A stretch of DNA of 21,962 bases from Spirochaetaceae bacterium (lineage in GTDB: Bacteria; Spirochaetota; Spirochaetia; Treponematales; Rectinemataceae). Position 1 is the stretch's first letter. Each line of letters opens with the position of its first letter. The notes under the pieces are model-generated. The model saw only the letters and a list, made by a program, of their open reading frames with translations. It was not told where the DNA came from and ran no database searches. Below are positions 1 to 7,854 of this stretch, piece by piece. The stretch is taken from NCBI GenBank assembly GCA_003452735.1, contig DMNL01000117.1, positions 1 to 21,962 of the forward strand, in the 5' to 3' direction. Both the position numbers and the translations under genes were made by a program.

Positions 1-1308
1 ATATTTCATGAATTTGGCCACTTTGTCTTTGCTCGCTTGTCTGGCATAGAAGTAGAGGCCTTTTCTGTGGGTTGGGGACCTTCAATAGTTTCTCACAAGG
101 GCAAAAAGACTGAATGGAAGCTTTGTGCCTTCCCTATTGGAGGATATTGCAAGCTAAAGGGAGAAGAGGGATTTCAAGCAGCGCTAGATCAAAATCTTCA
201 ATACATCCCTTCAGAAAAAGGTAGTTTTTTTTCGGCCTCTCCATTGAAGCGAATTTTCATTGCATCTGCTGGGCCCCTCTTCAGTGTACTTTTTGCTGCT
301 TTTATTTTTATTTTAGCCGTATCTATAGGAACTACAACTGTAACAGCACCGAATAAGATCATTCTTTCGAGCGAAATAGGATCCACTCTTCAAAACGAAA
401 TGCCCAATCCTGCAGATATCGCAGGCCTTAAGACGGGCGATAAGATTATCTCAATTGATGGTAAGGAAATAAGTGATTACAGCGATCTCCAGGAGATCAT
501 TGCTATTAATCCTGGAAAGACCATGTCTGTTGAGGTATTAAGAAACGGTGAGGCTCATTCTCTCCTTATAACTCCCCGGCTCGATCCAAATACTGGTGTT
601 GGCGTAATTGGCGTATATGCTTGGATAGATCCTATCGTAGAATCAGTGCAAGAAAAGAGCCCTGCAGCAATTGCAGATCTTCATCCAGGTGACATGATTA
701 TCGAAGCAGATGGAAAAGTCATCTCAAATACAATAGATCTTATGCAGGTATTCAACAATGCAAATGGCTCTGTTAGTCTCAGGGTAAAGCGCGGAGATCA
801 GACTCTCTCAATGGTCGTCGTGGCAAAATCTCTTGAAGAGACGGGCCTTAGATTCGAAGGTATCTTGAGAACTGAAAAAGCTAAATCGCTCCCAGAGGCT
901 ATTTCGATGGGAGTAGAAGAGACTTTCTCAACTCTTTCATTAGAAATAAAGAGCATAGGACTTCTTTTTCGCGGTGTAAATGTCTTCAAAGCCATCTCCG
1001 GACCAGCCAGATTGACATACCTAATTGGAACCGCTGCATCCGAACAAATAAAGACTGAAGGTCTAGCAGGGCTTGTGCCAATTCTTGATTTCCTGGCTTT
1101 TATATCGATTGGGCTTGCCATCATGAACCTTCTTCCGCTTCCTGCATTAGATGGTGGTCGTATCCTTATTTATTTGATAGAGCTTATTAGAAGACGCCCA
1201 ATTAATGCCAAGTCGCTTTATCGATATCAGTTTATTGGGGCGGCTTCTATTCTTTTGCTATTACTTATAGCCACAATGAGCGATATTTTCTTCTTTTTGG
1301 GTAAATGA
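1..1308 (+). CDS. rseP: RseP-family site-2 zinc metalloprotease, 5' end cut by window edge
   Basis: Membrane-embedded zinc protease that cleaves transmembrane substrates such as anti-sigma factors or leftover signal peptides. The frame is open from base 1, so the true start lies upstream; the TTG at 37 is internal because the zinc-binding HEFGH motif sits at visible codons 3-7. Two PDZ-like modules follow (around codons 125-165 and 215-255, with the segments GLKTGDKIISIDG and DLHPGDMIIEADG). The second catalytic motif, LPLPALDGGR, is near codons 379-388, inside a C-terminal membrane segment, and a last hydrophobic helix ends the protein. Two PDZ domains match the RseP type rather than single-PDZ homologues. 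It converges on dnaB, leaving a 94-bp gap with no clear terminator. Family assignment is firm; the substrate is unknown. Confidence 0.96.
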   Translation: MFHEFGHFVFARLSGIEVEAFSVGWGPSIVSHKGKKTEWKLCAFPIGGYCKLKGEEGFQAALDQNLQYIPSEKGSFFSASPLKRIFIASAGPLFSVLFAAFIFILAVSIGTTTVTAPNKIILSSEIGSTLQNEMPNPADIAGLKTGDKIISIDGKEISDYSDLQEIIAINPGKTMSVEVLRNGEAHSLLITPRLDPNTGVGVIGVYAWIDPIVESVQEKSPAAIADLHPGDMIIEADGKVISNTIDLMQVFNNANGSVSLRVKRGDQTLSMVVVAKSLEETGLRFEGILRTEKAKSLPEAISMGVEETFSTLSLEIKSIGLLFRGVNVFKAISGPARLTYLIGTAASEQIKTEGLAGLVPILDFLAFISIGLAIMNLLPLPALDGGRILIYLIELIRRRPINAKSLYRYQFIGAASILLLLLIATMSDIFFFLGK

Positions 1309-1402
1309 GGATTTAGCTTATGGAAATAATCCAAAGGTAGGCTCTTTAAGATATAATATCTGGAAAACCGCTTGCTTTCTGCTATGGAAAATCGACACTT
1401 CC

Positions 1403-2746
1403 TTATGTGCGATCTCTGCGCTCCATGTTCACAAATTTTGCATAGCTGCTCTTGAACCAGGCCGGGGCCTTACCTGTTGGTCCATTGCGCTGTTTGGCAA
1501 CAATAATATCTGTTTCGATTTGATCGGATTGTGACTCATAAGTCTTGGAAATTTCTCGATCTCTATGAAGAAAAATTATAAGATCTGCATCTTGTTCAAT
1601 CGAGCCCGATTCACGCAAATCAGCAAGAGTCGGCTGTTTTCCCTCTGCTTCGCGTTTTAGCTGCGAAAGAGCCACGACAGGGATATCAAGTTCTCTAGCG
1701 AGAGCCTTTAGTGACCGCGAGATGGCTGCTATCTGTTCCCAACGAGGCAAATCAGCGTTTTCATGTGTTATTAGGGTAAGATAGTCGATGAATATTATTT
1801 TGACCCCTCGTTCGAGGACTAGCCTTCGCGCCATTGTTCTGAGCTCAAGGAGTTTCATATTTGGCAGGTCTACAATGTAGAGAGGAGCTTCATAGATTCT
1901 CGAGGCTGCCTCCATTAGGCTGTCATAGTCGGTGGTCTTTATTCGGCCTGTTCTTATGCGGTCGGCAGGAATCCTTGCCTCAGAAGCAATAAGCCTCAGC
2001 ATGATTGCTGATTCCGACATCTCCAAAGAAAAAAATGCAACTGGAATCTTGAGATTAATCGAGGCATGAGCTGCCATTGTAAGAGCCAAGGCGGTCTTTC
2101 CTACCGAAGGCCTAGCCCCTATAACAATGAACTCAGATTTTTGAAGACCATTCGTTATAGCATCGAGATCAGTGAGCCCAGAAGGTATACCGGTAAAAGC
2201 GCTGGGATCAGTGCTGAGCTTCTCTATAAGCAGCATTGTCTCCGTTACAATCTCTTTGGCGGAGTGATAGTCGGCAGTCCTGCGATTCTGCGATATCTCG
2301 AATATCTTAGCTTGTATTTCATCTAGAACCGCATCTATATCCTTGGTTTCCTCGTGAGCCATGGCTGCAGTTTCGGCAGAAAGATGTACTAGGCGCCGCC
2401 TTGTAGCCATTTCTTGCACAATTTTCGCATAGTATTCGATATTCGCTGCTGAAGGAGTAAATGAGGCTAGACTGGCAATATAGGCACTCCCCCCAATCCT
2501 TTCAAGGCTACCGCGGCTTCGCAACTCTTCTGATAGTGTTATGAGATCTGGTTTCTGTCCCTTTTCATGCATGGCAAGAAGCGCTTCAAATACTTCCTGG
2601 TTGGCTGAATCATAAAAGCTATCAGGACGCAGATATCTTAAAACATTGTTTATCGACTCGGGGTCTAAAAGAAGAGCCCCCAAGCATGCCTGTTCAGCAT
2701 CTCCATTATATAGCGGCAACTTGTCTTTAAGCGATGGACCTGCCAT
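1403..2746 (-). CDS. dnaB: Replicative DNA helicase DnaB
   Basis: Hexameric 5'-3' helicase that unwinds DNA at the replication fork. The 447-residue length is normal for the family. The N-terminal primase-interacting domain starts near residue 10 (YNGDAEQACLGALLLDPESI). The RecA-like motor carries the Walker A motif GARPSVGKTAL, followed by FFSLEMS, and the Walker B region with IFIDYLTLI. Further on are the QLKREAEGKQPTLADLRESG segment and DADLIIFLHRD, typical of DnaB. The ATG is preceded by AGAGGA with a 7-nt gap. No intein is visible. It is the last gene of the operon from rpsF, a placement also seen in Bacillus where rplI and dnaC (the replicative helicase gene) adjoin. Identification is secure. 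Confidence 0.97.
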   Translation of the reverse strand: MAGPSLKDKLPLYNGDAEQACLGALLLDPESINNVLRYLRPDSFYDSANQEVFEALLAMHEKGQKPDLITLSEELRSRGSLERIGGSAYIASLASFTPSAANIEYYAKIVQEMATRRRLVHLSAETAAMAHEETKDIDAVLDEIQAKIFEISQNRRTADYHSAKEIVTETMLLIEKLSTDPSAFTGIPSGLTDLDAITNGLQKSEFIVIGARPSVGKTALALTMAAHASINLKIPVAFFSLEMSESAIMLRLIASEARIPADRIRTGRIKTTDYDSLMEAASRIYEAPLYIVDLPNMKLLELRTMARRLVLERGVKIIFIDYLTLITHENADLPRWEQIAAISRSLKALARELDIPVVALSQLKREAEGKQPTLADLRESGSIEQDADLIIFLHRDREISKTYESQSDQIETDIIVAKQRNGPTGKAPAWFKSSYAKFVNMERRDRT

Positions 2747-2770
2747 CTAAAAATCCTCTAGATATACCCT

Positions 2771-2785
2771 ACCCTCTTATAGGGT
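2771..2785 (-). other. Small hairpin between rplI and dnaB
   Basis: ACCCT at 2771-2775 and AGGGT at 2781-2785 flank a 5-nt loop in the 50-bp gap between rplI and dnaB. A second ACCCT lies just before the first. With no U-run after it on the minus strand it does not look like an intrinsic terminator. It could be a processing site or weak attenuator, or chance. Confidence 0.25.
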
Positions 2786-2796
2786 TAAATACTAGA

Positions 2797-3390
2797 TCAG
2801 CTCAAATGACCACGATTTACGGCTGCTTCGAAGGCCGCTGCCTGCTCTTCAGGGCTGGCTGGTTCAGATTCTGTACGTTGCCTGCGGCTTCTACGCTTTT
2901 TCCCTACTTCTTCGGAAGGCTTTTTCTCCTCTATACTCGCTGATGCTTGAGCTTCTATATTGCAGTGAAGTATGGCTTCGTCTTTTTCATACAACCTGAT
3001 CAGGATCTTATAGTTGCCGACAGATTTAATCGTGCGATCGGGTACTTCGATTCTCTTTCTATCGATTTCTATATTCTTTTTTAAAAGCTCTTCTGCAATT
3101 GTGTGGCTAGTAACTGCACCATACAGCTTTCCATTTTTGCCTGCAGGCATCGAGATGACAAGAGGTTCTGACTCTATTCTCTCTTTTAGAGAGCGAGAAG
3201 AAAGCCTTTTCTGCTCCTTTATAGCCTGAATCTCCGCTTGTCGCTTCAAAAACATTGCTTCGGTCTTTTCATTGTAAACCATGACCATTTTTTTTGGCAA
3301 AAGATAATTGCGCGCATATCCTGACGCAACTTCTTTGATGTCTCCTATTTCACCCAAATTGGGTATGTCCTGATTTAATATAACTTTCAT
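2797..3390 (-). CDS. rplI: 50S ribosomal protein L9 with long charged C-terminal tail
   Basis: Binds 23S rRNA at the base of the L1 stalk. The N-terminal RNA-binding domain (residues 1-50) is typical: MKVILNQDIPNLGEIG followed by KEVASGYARNYLLPKKM. A central helix (about 55-75) and the C-terminal domain (to about 150) follow. The protein is 197 residues against about 150 in the family. The extra 45 or so residues are low-complexity and charged, with a basic cluster KKRRSRRQR and an Ala/Glu-rich end. The ATG has AAGGAG eight nt upstream, inside the 3' end of the preceding membrane-protein gene, whose stop is 2 nt away, so translation is probably coupled. L9 identity is firm; the role of the tail is unknown. 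Confidence 0.96.
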   Translation of the reverse strand: MKVILNQDIPNLGEIGDIKEVASGYARNYLLPKKMVMVYNEKTEAMFLKRQAEIQAIKEQKRLSSRSLKERIESEPLVISMPAGKNGKLYGAVTSHTIAEELLKKNIEIDRKRIEVPDRTIKSVGNYKILIRLYEKDEAILHCNIEAQASASIEEKKPSEEVGKKRRSRRQRTESEPASPEEQAAAFEAAVNRGHLS

Positions 3391-3392
3391 AT

Positions 3393-4367
3393 TCAGGCTC
3401 CTTTATGTATTCGATATTGCAACCACACTTCCGATACACCAAGCATCGGCGCCAGAATTGCAACGGCAATCCTGATCTTAGCTTCGAAAAACATGAGTAT
3501 GACGAGCAAAACCAATAATAAGCTAGTTATGCGCGGCATATTTCTAGATTGAAAAAAATGGGAAATTAAGCTAAATCCCTGAAATGCATACCAACAAGCA
3601 GCGGCTAGAGAAGCATTCCAAGCAATTATGGCAAAGATACCACTTATATTCCCATAAAGCACACAGAGCAGAGCAAGCCAAGCTAAAATGCTTGGCCACA
3701 GAAGCCATGAAGGCACATTGAATACAAATGCCTTCTTCTTTGTCTCTCCTTCTTGCTTGGATGATCTACTAGATGCAAGACTATTGCCTATATGCCAACT
3801 ACCTGAAAGCAACAACCACGATGCTGCACCAATCAATCTAATAATGATCGATACTGCAGGAATTACATAGCTCTGTTCTATAGTTGATGCATCTAAATCT
3901 TGAATGCCTGATGAGCTCAGAAGATTGGCTATTATATCTGCCATCGATCTCTGCACTTCTGGCGTGCCTAGACTAATACTAAAAATATAAGCAAAGAGTA
4001 TAGAGAGAACTACTGTGGCAGCTATGATTTTTACCCAGGCATCACCCTTGAGTAGATTCATGGCTCCTATTGTTGCTAGAAGCAATGCTGGCAGTATTAG
4101 AGTCTGAAGCAACATGGGTAGCTCTATCCAATTCATCTTAGAAAGTTCAATTGCACTTATTACTGCTATTATCAAGAGAGATACTAGCATGGAGAGCAAA
4201 CCCTCTTTTTTGTTCTCCTTTCGAAATACATATTGAATGGGAATTAGAAATGCGAATGCAAGAAAACCGCTTGCATATAAGAATCCAGACAAAAATCCAA
4301 ATGGAATAAAGACACGCCATGAATACTTGCTAGACGATGCTGACTTTATGCTCTGAGATGCTTCCAT
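3393..4367 (-). CDS. DUF2232/YybS-like multi-pass membrane protein
   Basis: About 324 residues with roughly eight hydrophobic helices from residue 18 to the end, and a short Lys/Ser-rich hydrophilic loop near residue 205 (SSRSSKQEGETKKK). The C-terminal part has FQGFSLISHFFQSR followed by a Leu-rich helix and a last helix ending near LQYRIHK. This resembles the C-terminal signature of DUF2232 proteins such as Bacillus YybS. The position fits as well: it lies between rpsR and rplI-dnaB, where yybS occurs in Bacillus. Some spirochaetes appear to keep a membrane protein here. The start is uncertain: ATG at 4367 is chosen over the adjacent TTG at 4370, and the Shine-Dalgarno is weak (GAG 8 nt before the ATG). 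No biochemical function is known. Confidence 0.75.
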   Translation of the reverse strand: MEASQSIKSASSSKYSWRVFIPFGFLSGFLYASGFLAFAFLIPIQYVFRKENKKEGLLSMLVSLLIIAVISAIELSKMNWIELPMLLQTLILPALLLATIGAMNLLKGDAWVKIIAATVVLSILFAYIFSISLGTPEVQRSMADIIANLLSSSGIQDLDASTIEQSYVIPAVSIIIRLIGAASWLLLSGSWHIGNSLASSRSSKQEGETKKKAFVFNVPSWLLWPSILAWLALLCVLYGNISGIFAIIAWNASLAAACWYAFQGFSLISHFFQSRNMPRITSLLLVLLVILMFFEAKIRIAVAILAPMLGVSEVWLQYRIHKGA

Positions 4368-4407
4368 CAATGTCGCTCACTCTTTGGATCAGATTCCAAA
4401 CGCTAGG

Positions 4408-4725
4408 CTATTTTATGACATAGGGAAGAAGCCCAAGGGCTCTAGCCCTCTTGATATTGACTGCTAGCATACGCTGATGCTTTGAGCAGGTACCGGTAAT
4501 GCGCCTAGGAAGAATCTTTCCGCGTTCAGTCGTATAACGCCGAAGAAGCTCGGCGTCTTTGTAATCGATCTTTACATTCTGAGTGCAAAAGCGACAGACT
4601 TTTTTGCGGAAAAAGCCCTTCCCTTTACGAACGCCATTCCTGTCATCCTGATCTCTGTGTAATTCTTGTTGATCCGCTTCTGCATTCGAAGCTCTTGATT
4701 CATCGATATCTCTTACTTCATCCAT
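4408..4725 (-). CDS. rpsR: 30S ribosomal protein S18
   Basis: Component of the small subunit that pairs with S6 on 16S rRNA. The conserved core begins around residue 36 with [11 protein letters not shown] and continues through [26 protein letters not shown] to the C-terminal [11 protein letters not shown]. The CxxC plus later Cys/His residues suggest a zinc-binding (C+) form of S18. Residues 1-34 form an extra hydrophilic, mostly acidic N-terminal segment that many S18 proteins lack. AGGAG lies 6 nt before the ATG and immediately after the ssb stop codon, so translation is probably coupled to ssb. Identification is certain; the zinc reading is inference. Confidence 0.96.
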   Translation of the reverse strand: MDEVRDIDESRASNAEADQQELHRDQDDRNGVRKGKGFFRKKVCRFCTQNVKIDYKDAELLRRYTTERGKILPRRITGTCSKHQRMLAVNIKRARALGLLPYVIK

Positions 4726-4737
4726 ATTAATCTCCTG

Positions 4738-5193
4738 TCAAAATGGAATATCATCAGTAAACTCGTCTATTGCCGGAGGAATAGGCATCTGATTATTGGC
4801 AGATTCTGTCTTTGATGGAATAGTATCTGCGGCATATCTTCTACCACCCATTTCACCACTATTTTGAGGAGGAGCTCCCAATGGTCGAATAGTTCCAGCG
4901 ACAATAACGACTTTTGAGCGCTGCTGGCCATCTTTTTCCCACCTGTCTTGGCGAAGTTCACCTTGAACAGCAACCTGTCGGCCTTTGAGAAGATATTTAC
5001 TTAGCCCTTCTGCGCTTTTCCCATAAAACTCGATATCAAAATAATGCGGCTCATCGACCCATTGATCATCCTGCTTTTTAGAGCGGTTCACTGCAATAGA
5101 AAAACGGCATATTGGAAGCCCAGATGGCGTATATTTCAATTCGCTATCGCGGGTAAGACGCCCAACTAACACTACTACGTTGATATCGCTCAC
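4738..5193 (-). CDS. ssb: Single-stranded DNA-binding protein
   Basis: Protects single-stranded DNA and recruits replication and repair enzymes. The N-terminal OB fold (residues 1-105) starts SDINVVVLVGRLTRDSELKY and includes the GRQVAVQGELRQDRW segment. A disordered Ser/Pro/Asn-rich linker follows, and the protein ends in the acidic tip DEFTDDIPF, the partner-docking tail of bacterial SSBs. The start codon is GTG at 5193, with AAGGAG 6 nt upstream. It lies between rpsF and rpsR as in many bacteria, which places it under the ribosomal promoter. Identification is secure. Confidence 0.97.
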   Translation of the reverse strand: MSDINVVVLVGRLTRDSELKYTPSGLPICRFSIAVNRSKKQDDQWVDEPHYFDIEFYGKSAEGLSKYLLKGRQVAVQGELRQDRWEKDGQQRSKVVIVAGTIRPLGAPPQNSGEMGGRRYAADTIPSKTESANNQMPIPPAIDEFTDDIPF

Positions 5194-5226
5194 AATATAC
5201 TCCTTTAGTCCTTGTGGGACATGGCC

Positions 5227-5508
5227 TTATTCTTCAATCTTTACGACCAAGTGTTTCAATACCAAAGGGTTTAGCTTTATTGCGCGCTCAAGCGAAGCAA
5301 TAGAAGCAGGGTCAAAACTCATTCGATAAAGCACATAATGAGCGCGTGTTTTTTTCTTGATTGGATATGAGAGCGGCCTATCTCCCATATCTTCTTCTTT
5401 GACATCAATCGCCTTATACTGCGAAAGCAGATCAACGATTGCCTGTTTGCCGGACTTGAATTCTTCTTCTTCTGAGTTCAGCACAGTGACAAGTTCATAC
5501 TGTCTCAT
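5227..5508 (-). CDS. rpsF: 30S ribosomal protein S6
   Basis: Binds 16S rRNA together with S18. The 93-residue form starts MRQYELVTVLNSEEEE, the normal S6 beginning, at the ATG at 5508, which has GGAGG 5 nt upstream. A longer frame from 5538 would add ten residues and start within a leader hairpin, so it is rejected. The core continues with GDRPLSYPIKKKTRAHYVLYRM and ends near VLKHLVVKIEE. No long acidic C-terminal tail is present. It is the first gene of the operon running to dnaB. The leader upstream (5531-5572) holds two perfect hairpins that may serve in autoregulation by the S6:S18 complex, a mechanism known in other bacteria but unproven here. Confidence 0.96.
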   Translation of the reverse strand: MRQYELVTVLNSEEEEFKSGKQAIVDLLSQYKAIDVKEEDMGDRPLSYPIKKKTRAHYVLYRMSFDPASIASLERAIKLNPLVLKHLVVKIEE

Positions 5509-5530
5509 TAAATCCTCCCTGTGGACATAT

Positions 5531-5572
5531 GCACTCATACGAGTGCTGATGATCCGGTTGAAAGAACCGGAT
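5531..5572 (-). promoter_or_regulatory. rpsF leader with two perfect hairpins (candidate S6:S18 autoregulatory element)
   Basis: On the minus-strand transcript, ATCCGGTT and AACCGGAT (5572-5552) form an 8-bp stem with a 5-nt loop. After 5 nt, GCACTC and GAGTGC (5546-5531) form a 6-bp stem with a 4-nt loop. The rpsF Shine-Dalgarno follows about 10 nt later. With the predicted promoter at 5588-5616, the first hairpin would begin within about 10 nt of the transcript start. S6:S18 leader RNAs with a key CCG are known in other bacteria. Here a CCG lies within a stem rather than an obvious bulge, so a match to that motif is not established. Confidence 0.45.
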
Positions 5573-5587
5573 AAAGAGGGCTTTATT

Positions 5588-5616
5588 TATATATCACAAA
5601 AGAATGCGAAGGACAA
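5588..5616 (-). promoter_or_regulatory. Predicted sigma-70-type promoter of the rpsF-dnaB operon
   Basis: On the minus strand, TTGTCC (5616-5611) and TATATA (5593-5588) are separated by exactly 17 nt. Transcription would begin near 5580, just before the first leader hairpin and about 70 nt from the rpsF ATG. Confidence 0.55.
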
Positions 5617-5643
5617 GCACAGAAAATGCTGCGTAGCTACCTT

Positions 5644-5662
5644 TGCACAAAATTGTCGTGCA
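5644..5662. other. Inverted repeat TGCAC-N9-GTGCA between divergent promoters
   Basis: TGCAC (5644-5648) and GTGCA (5658-5662) lie between the rpsF and hisS promoters. An 8-bp palindrome, GTAGCTAC, sits beside it at 5633-5640. It could be an operator for a divergent regulator. The arms are only 5 bp, so chance is quite possible. Confidence 0.2.
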
Positions 5663-5703
5663 CCCCCATTTGCCCACATCTCTTTTGCGTACAATTAGAC
5701 CTC

Positions 5704-5732
5704 TTGCATCCATTGCGAATTATTTTCATAAT
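5704..5732 (+). promoter_or_regulatory. Predicted sigma-70-type promoter of hisS-trmB
   Basis: TTGCAT (5704-5709) and CATAAT (5727-5732) are 17 nt apart. The hisS start follows at 5786, giving a leader of about 45 nt that carries the Shine-Dalgarno GAGGGAG. Confidence 0.5.
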
Positions 5733-5785
5733 TGCTTAACTTTTCATTGCGATATCGTTCAATTCTATATCGAGGGAGCTGGTTA

Positions 5786-7117
5786 ATGCCTATAATTAAG
5801 CCGAGAGTGTTAAAAGGTTTTCGCGATTTTCTTCCTGATGCGGAGATAACTCGCTCCTCTCTCGTAAAAAAACTGGAGCAAGTCTTTTCATTATTCGGTT
5901 TTGTACCTATAGATACTCCTGTCCTCGAATATGCCGATATCTTGCTTGGAAAAGGAGGCGGGGAAACAGACAAGCAAGTATACCGCTTTCTTGATCATGG
6001 TGACCGAGATATAGCCATGCGATTCGATTTGACAGTGCCTTTTGCACGATTTATGGCAGAACATGTCGAAGAACTGTACTTACCCTTTAGGAGATACCAC
6101 ATCGCAAAGGTTTGGCGCGGAGAGAATACTCAGCGTGGAAGATATAGAGAATTCATGCAATGCGATTTCGATATCGTAGGTACAGATTCAAGTTCTGCAG
6201 ATGCTGATATTCTGCTTACGGCGGCAAAAGCGATGATTGTACTCGATGTTGGAGAATTCTCGCTCCGAATCAATCATCGCGCGCTTTTCAATAGATTTCT
6301 GGCGCGTATTGGCGCTCTGGATAAGTCTGCTGAAATTCTTAGGACTGTAGACAAACTTGAAAAGATAGGTTTTGAGAATACTCTTGAAAAGCTTTCCAAG
6401 CTGGTTGGCTTGGAATTGGCAGCCGATATTCTCTCTTTTATTAAAAAAGAAGACAGTTTTGAGGCAACTTTAGAAAAAATGATAAGTTTTTGCAATAAAA
6501 ATGATGTTTATGCGCAATCAGCAAAAAGTCGCCTGCTGGAAATTATGGAATGTGTGGCTGCAACAGGCTTTGATAATCGGATAGTGCTCGATCCGAGCAT
6601 CACCCGCGGGCTGGATTATTACACTGGAATGGTTGTAGAGACATCGCTTGGAGCTCTGCCAGAAATTGGCTCTGTGTGCTCTGGAGGAAGATACGATGAA
6701 CTCGCAAGCCTATATACCGAAAGAAAAATGCCTGGAGTTGGAGCTTCAATTGGTTTGGATAGACTAATTGCAGCTTTAGAGACAATCGGCAAAATAAACG
6801 ACTCAGTAATATCGACCCAAGTGCTCATTATGAATCAAGAAAAAGGAAATGCAGAAAGTATCGCGATATCAGAGCTTCATGCGCTTGCAGCACATCTTAG
6901 AGATGCTGGCTTTTCCTGCGAGGTATTCCCTGAGGAGAAAAAAACTCTAGCTCAGTATACCTATGCTGAGCGAAAACATATTCCGCTCGCTTTATTTGCT
7001 AATTCGGCCAAAGGCCCGTATAATCTAAGGATTCTAGCTCAGCGGAAGAACATAGAGTGTTTGGATTTCGATAGCCTCTGTGAATCCATCAGGAGCTCCT
7101 TGAATGTTAAGACCTGA
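5786..7117 (+). CDS. hisS: Histidine-tRNA ligase (class II)
   Basis: Charges tRNA-His with histidine using ATP in the cytoplasm. Length is 443 residues. Motif 1 region: PRVLKGFRDFLP at the N-terminus. Motif 2 region: MRFDLTVPFARFMA and then FRRYHIAKVWRGENTQRGRY. Histidine-binding signature: RGLDYYTGMVVE. Motif 3 region: GGRYDELASLY followed by GVGASIGLDRLIAAL. The C-terminal anticodon-binding domain covers about residues 345-440. The start at 5786 is chosen because GAGGGAG lies 7 nt upstream and the family alignment begins there; the longer frame from 5732 would start inside the predicted -10 box. Its 3' end overlaps trmB by 14 bp. Identification is secure. Confidence 0.97.
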   Translation: MPIIKPRVLKGFRDFLPDAEITRSSLVKKLEQVFSLFGFVPIDTPVLEYADILLGKGGGETDKQVYRFLDHGDRDIAMRFDLTVPFARFMAEHVEELYLPFRRYHIAKVWRGENTQRGRYREFMQCDFDIVGTDSSSADADILLTAAKAMIVLDVGEFSLRINHRALFNRFLARIGALDKSAEILRTVDKLEKIGFENTLEKLSKLVGLELAADILSFIKKEDSFEATLEKMISFCNKNDVYAQSAKSRLLEIMECVAATGFDNRIVLDPSITRGLDYYTGMVVETSLGALPEIGSVCSGGRYDELASLYTERKMPGVGASIGLDRLIAALETIGKINDSVISTQVLIMNQEKGNAESIAISELHALAAHLRDAGFSCEVFPEEKKTLAQYTYAERKHIPLALFANSAKGPYNLRILAQRKNIECLDFDSLCESIRSSLNVKT

Positions 7118-7850
7118 AATGGAAGAAAAGGGCCAAGGCCAAAAATCTAAGAAATATCAATCGATGAGCCAAGAAATTGGCCTTATTGATGGAAGCGTTC
7201 ATTCTTTTGTGAAAAGATCTGGAAGAATCACCGAAGGCCAACGCAGAGCCATAGAATCATTAGGACCGAAATATATCATTCCCTATTCGGACAAATTTCT
7301 GGTTACAGAAACATTATTCCCTCAGATTAAACCAATAATCTTAGAGATTGGCTTTGGATCTGGACAAGCAACATGGCGGATTGCTAAAGAAAGACCTGAA
7401 TTCAACTATCTTGGAATTGAAGTTTATGCGCCTGGCGTAGGAAGGCTTATAATGGACCTCGAACTTCATGTGATAGAGAATGTACGCATATTGCAACAAG
7501 ACGCTATCACTGTACTGAAGCACATGATAGCGCCTGCAAGCCTGGCTGGCATCCATGTTTTTTATCCTGATCCCTGGCCAAAAAAACGACACCATAAACG
7601 CAGACTCATGCAGTATCCAATCGTTTGCCTTATGGCTCAAAAACTTATACAAGGTGGTTATCTTTATTGCGTAACTGACATAGAAGAGTATGCTTGTTTT
7701 GCTAAAGATTCACTAGATGCTTGCTCGCTACTCGAAAATGTATACGGGAGCTTCGCACCTCATCAGCAATGGCGCCCGGAAACCAGATTTGAAAACCTCG
7801 CGAAAGAGGCTGGTAGCGAGCCTTTCGAGCTGTTCTACAAGAAGAACTAG
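7104..7850 (+). CDS. trmB: tRNA (guanine-N7-)-methyltransferase
   Basis: Methylates G46 of tRNA to m7G with S-adenosylmethionine. The SAM-binding motif ILEIGFGSGQATWRIA lies near residues 79-94, then an acidic strand end in YLGIEVYAPGVG. The TrmB signature YPDPWPKKRHHKRR follows near residues 153-166, and a conserved TDIEEYA segment comes later. The first 55 or so residues are a variable Lys/Gln-rich extension. ATG 7104 has AGGAG 8 nt upstream inside hisS; ATG 7119, next to the hisS stop, is an alternative. The overlap with hisS argues for co-transcription, pairing tRNA charging with tRNA modification. The gene ends 4 bp from the convergent helicase gene. Confidence 0.95.
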   Translation: MLRPEMEEKGQGQKSKKYQSMSQEIGLIDGSVHSFVKRSGRITEGQRRAIESLGPKYIIPYSDKFLVTETLFPQIKPIILEIGFGSGQATWRIAKERPEFNYLGIEVYAPGVGRLIMDLELHVIENVRILQQDAITVLKHMIAPASLAGIHVFYPDPWPKKRHHKRRLMQYPIVCLMAQKLIQGGYLYCVTDIEEYACFAKDSLDACSLLENVYGSFAPHQQWRPETRFENLAKEAGSEPFELFYKKN

Positions 7851-7854
7851 TGAT

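Noticed and set aside
37..1308. RseP starting at the TTG at 37
   Set aside because: The zinc-binding HEFGH motif lies before it in the same frame, so the gene simply begins outside the window.
1349..1361. Palindrome AGATAT-A-ATATCT between rseP and dnaB as a terminator
   Set aside because: A/T-only stem with a 1-nt centre and no T-run; unlikely to terminate transcription.
3014..3229. 71-residue plus-strand frame opposite rplI
   Set aside because: Shadow of the L9 gene with no ribosome-binding site or recognisable features.
5695..5973. 92-residue minus-strand frame opposite hisS
   Set aside because: It overlaps the well-supported hisS start and promoter, has no family features and is a shadow frame.
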